64,000 nt of DNA from Streptomyces sp. 378 (GTDB taxonomy: Bacteria > Actinomycetota > Actinomycetes > Streptomycetales > Streptomycetaceae). Position 1 is the first letter of the stretch. Every line of letters begins with the position of its first letter. Under the pieces are notes generated by a model, which worked only from the letters and a program-made list of their open reading frames with translations, did no database searches and was not told the origin of the DNA. Position numbers and translations under genes: made by a program. Shown piece by piece: positions 61,782-64,000 of the stretch. The DNA lies in contig NZ_JASKMS010000005.1 of the NCBI RefSeq assembly GCF_030124145.1, positions 124,001 through 188,000 of the forward strand, read 5' to 3'.

Positions 61782-63197
61782 GTGATCGCCCTCTCCCTCG
61801 CCGAGATCGCAGAAGTCGTCGGCGGGCAGACGCACGACATACCGGATCCGTCCGTCCAGGTCACCGGACCGGTCGTCCGGGACTCCCGGGAGGCGGTGCC
61901 CGGCAGCCTCTTCGTCGCCTTCGCCGGGGAGCGCGTGGACGGCCACGACTTCGCGGCGGCGGTCGTCGAGTCCGGAGCGGCGGCCGTGCTCGGCACCCGG
62001 CCGGTCGGCGTGCCCGCGATCGTCGTGGACGACGTCCAGAGCGCGCTCGGCGCCCTCGCGCGGCACGTCGTACGACGTCTCGGTGCCACCCTCGTCGCCC
62101 TCACCGGCTCGGCGGGCAAGACCAGCACCAAGGACCTCATCGCGCAGGTGCTGCAGCGCAAGGCCCCCACGGTGTTCACGCCCGGCTCGCTCAACAACGA
62201 GATCGGGCTGCCGCTGACCGCGCTCAGCGCCACCGAGGAGACCAGGTTCCTCGTCCTGGAGATGGGCGCCCGCGGCATCGGGCACATCCGCTACCTCACC
62301 GGCCTGACACCCCCCAGGGTCGGTCTCGTCCTCAACGTCGGCAGCGCCCACATCGGCGAGTTCGGCGGTCGCGAGCAGATCGCGCAGGCCAAGGGCGAAC
62401 TCGTCGAGGCCCTCCCCGCCGAGGCCGACGGCGGCACCGCGATCCTCAACGCCGACGACCCCTACGTGCGGGCCATGGCCTCCCGTACGAAGGCGAAGGT
62501 GCTCTTTTTCGGAGAGTCCGGCGAAGCGGACGTTCGTGCCGAGAACGTGCGACTCACGGACACCGGACAGCCCTCGTTCAGGCTTCACACACCCTCCGGT
62601 GCAAGTGATGTGACCATGCGCCTGTACGGTGAGCACCACGTGTCGAACGCGCTCGCCGCGGCCGCCGTCGCCCACGAGTTGGGCATGTCCGCTGACGAGA
62701 TCGCCGTGGCGCTCTCCGAGGCGGGCTCCCTCTCCCGCTGGCGGATGGAGGTCACCGAGCGCCCGGACGGCGTGACGGTCGTCAACGACGCCTACAACGC
62801 GAACCCCGAGTCCATGAAGGCCGCGCTGCGCGCGCTCGTGGCCATCGGCAAGGGGCGTCGTACGTGGGCGGTGCTCGGCAAGATGGCCGAGCTCGGGGAC
62901 GAGGCTCTCGCCGAGCACGACGCGGTCGGACGGCTCGCCGTCCGGCTCAACGTCAGCAAGCTCGTCGCGGTCGGTGGCAGGGAAGCCGCCTGGCTGCAAC
63001 TGGGCGCATATAACGAGGGTTCGTGGGGTGAGGAGTCGGTGCACGTGTCCGACGCACAGGCGGCGGTCGACCTGTTGCGCAGCGAGCTGCGCCCGGGGGA
63101 CGTCGTGCTCGTGAAGGCGTCCCGTTCGGTCGGGCTCGAGAACGTGGCGCAGGCGCTGCTCGAGACCGGTGCCGAGGGTGAGGTTTCCGCCCGATGA
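61782..63197 (+). CDS. murF: UDP-MurNAc-tripeptide:D-Ala-D-Ala ligase
   Basis: The 471-residue enzyme completes the UDP-MurNAc-pentapeptide. The ATP loop is TGSAGKTSTKD, the middle domain shows EMGARGIGHI and LNVGSAHIGEFG, and the C-terminal domain has NDAYNANPESMKAAL. The GTG lies 29 bases after the murE stop and just behind the duplicated segment. Its stop overlaps mraY as ATGATGA. Confidence 0.96.
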   Translation: MIALSLAEIAEVVGGQTHDIPDPSVQVTGPVVRDSREAVPGSLFVAFAGERVDGHDFAAAVVESGAAAVLGTRPVGVPAIVVDDVQSALGALARHVVRRLGATLVALTGSAGKTSTKDLIAQVLQRKAPTVFTPGSLNNEIGLPLTALSATEETRFLVLEMGARGIGHIRYLTGLTPPRVGLVLNVGSAHIGEFGGREQIAQAKGELVEALPAEADGGTAILNADDPYVRAMASRTKAKVLFFGESGEADVRAENVRLTDTGQPSFRLHTPSGASDVTMRLYGEHHVSNALAAAAVAHELGMSADEIAVALSEAGSLSRWRMEVTERPDGVTVVNDAYNANPESMKAALRALVAIGKGRRTWAVLGKMAELGDEALAEHDAVGRLAVRLNVSKLVAVGGREAAWLQLGAYNEGSWGEESVHVSDAQAAVDLLRSELRPGDVVLVKASRSVGLENVAQALLETGAEGEVSAR

Positions 63198-64000
63198 TGA
63201 AGCAGATCCTGTTCGCAGGAGTCATTGGTCTCTTTCTCACGCTGGTCGGCACCCCGCTGCTGATCAAGCTGCTCGCGCGCAAGGGTTACGGCCAGTACAT
63301 CCGCGACGACGGCCCGCGCGAGCACGCCAGCAAGCGCGGTACGCCGACCATGGGCGGTATCGCCTTCATCTTCGCGACGGTCGCCGCGTACTTCCTGGCC
63401 AAGGTGATCACGGGCTATGTGGACCCGGAGGCCGACGCGGCGCCGACCTTCTCGGGTCTGCTGGTGCTCGGCCTGATGGTGGGCATGGGCCTGGTCGGTT
63501 TCCTCGACGACTACATCAAGATCGTCAAGCGGCGTTCGCTCGGCCTGCGGGCCAAGGCCAAGATGGCCGGCCAGCTGATCGTGGGCATCACCTTCGCGGT
63601 GCTCTCGCTGCAGTTCGCGGACAACCGCGGCAACACCCCGGCGTCCACGAAGCTGTCGTTCATCACGGACTTCGGCTGGACGATCGGCCCCGTGCTGTTC
63701 GTGGTCTGGGCGCTGTTCATGATCCTGGCGATGTCCAACGGCGTGAACCTCACCGACGGTCTGGACGGTCTCGCCACCGGCGCCTCGGTGCTCGTCTTCG
63801 GCGCCTACACGTTCATCGGCGTCTGGCAGTTCCAGGAGTCCTGCGCCAACGCGCAGACCCTGACCAACCCGGGCGCCTGCTACGAGGTACGGGACCCCCT
63901 CGACCTGGCGGTGGTCGCCTCCGCGCTGATGGGTGCCTGCCTCGGCTTCCTGTGGTGGAACACCTCGCCGGCCAAGATCTTCATGGGCGACACCGGTTCG
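63194..64000 (+). CDS. mraY: Phospho-MurNAc-pentapeptide transferase, 3' end outside the window
   Basis: This membrane enzyme makes lipid I by transferring phospho-MurNAc-pentapeptide to undecaprenyl phosphate. 269 residues are visible and the frame is still open at the window end. The catalytic motifs FLDDYIK, NLTDGLDGLA and the beginning of FMGDTGS are intact, and about seven membrane helices can be counted. The ATG overlaps the murF stop; a second ATG follows directly and is an equal candidate. Confidence 0.96.
   Translation, partial: MMKQILFAGVIGLFLTLVGTPLLIKLLARKGYGQYIRDDGPREHASKRGTPTMGGIAFIFATVAAYFLAKVITGYVDPEADAAPTFSGLLVLGLMVGMGLVGFLDDYIKIVKRRSLGLRAKAKMAGQLIVGITFAVLSLQFADNRGNTPASTKLSFITDFGWTIGPVLFVVWALFMILAMSNGVNLTDGLDGLATGASVLVFGAYTFIGVWQFQESCANAQTLTNPGACYEVRDPLDLAVVASALMGACLGFLWWNTSPAKIFMGDTGS

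Overview
The window is a stretch of the chromosomal core of a Streptomyces-type actinomycete. The evidence is a very high G+C content, GTG and TTG starts, dense short-spaced gene packing, an LL/meso-DAP-type division and cell wall (dcw) cluster, a SAM-IV riboswitch, a DmdR/IdeR-type iron box, and gene families typical of Streptomyces (DUF3040, DUF5304, SAV_6107 HEPN, MacS-type kinase). No tRNA, rRNA, CRISPR, prophage or insertion sequence is visible.

Layout. 1-9.3 kb: the end of trpD, a SAM-IV riboswitch controlling a class-V PLP enzyme, an Lrp/AsnC ligand-binding protein coupled to a rhomboid protease, a zinc-ribbon protein, a coiled-coil NYN nuclease-like protein, two tandem NlpC/P60 wall hydrolases and a lipoprotein with an HEXXH motif. 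9.5-23.6 kb: envelope lipid and glycan genes (a GT87 membrane glycosyltransferase, PimB'-like GT4, FadD15-like acyl-CoA ligase, PlsC), with a secreted cholesterol oxidase between pimB' and fadD and a 21-bp tandem repeat in front of it; also a metallophosphoesterase, an SRPBCC protein, an ArsA-like ATPase, a DUF5304 protein and the ROK glucokinase. 23.6-30.2 kb: a MacS/LuxR two-component pair, a phosphofructokinase with PPi-type residues, a fused anthranilate synthase behind a leader-peptide attenuator, and class II DAHP synthase. 30.2-34.8 kb: an iron-boxed bfd and bfr, a sulfite-oxidase-like protein, endonuclease IV and a PASTA Ser/Thr kinase.

34.8-41.3 kb: thiamine synthesis (thiOSG under a TPP riboswitch, thiE apart), an FAD reductase, an Rv2175c-type DNA-binding protein and metF. 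41.3-50.4 kb: a membrane protein with a long Q/Y/G/D-rich tail, a CrtI-type oxidoreductase, an ABC ATPase-YhgE-TetR operon, a HEPN protein, a methyltransferase and a DUF3040 protein. 50.6-56.2 kb: a MoxR-DUF58-transglutaminase operon and a beta-carbonic anhydrase. 56.4-64 kb: the start of the dcw cluster (rsmH, ftsL, ftsI, murE, murF, mraY), read from one clear vegetative promoter and cut by the window edge in mraY.

The genes fall into linked themes: tryptophan/shikimate supply (trpD, trpE, aroH), phosphatidylinositol mannoside and lipid synthesis, wall remodelling, and the division cluster with a PASTA kinase and its likely substrate type nearby. The order trpD - NlpC - pimB' - fadD15 - SRPBCC - ArsA - PlsC - aroG/H - kinase - Rv2175c - metF - DUF3040 - mraW - ftsL - ftsI - murE resembles the Mycobacterium tuberculosis block around Rv2158c-Rv2192c. 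Genes absent from that block, such as the cholesterol oxidase, are therefore the best candidates for later arrivals. Nothing amounts to a clearly new multi-gene system. The most interesting items are small: degenerate P-loops, repeat-rich junctions, unexplained operators and a possible leaderless trp leader peptide.
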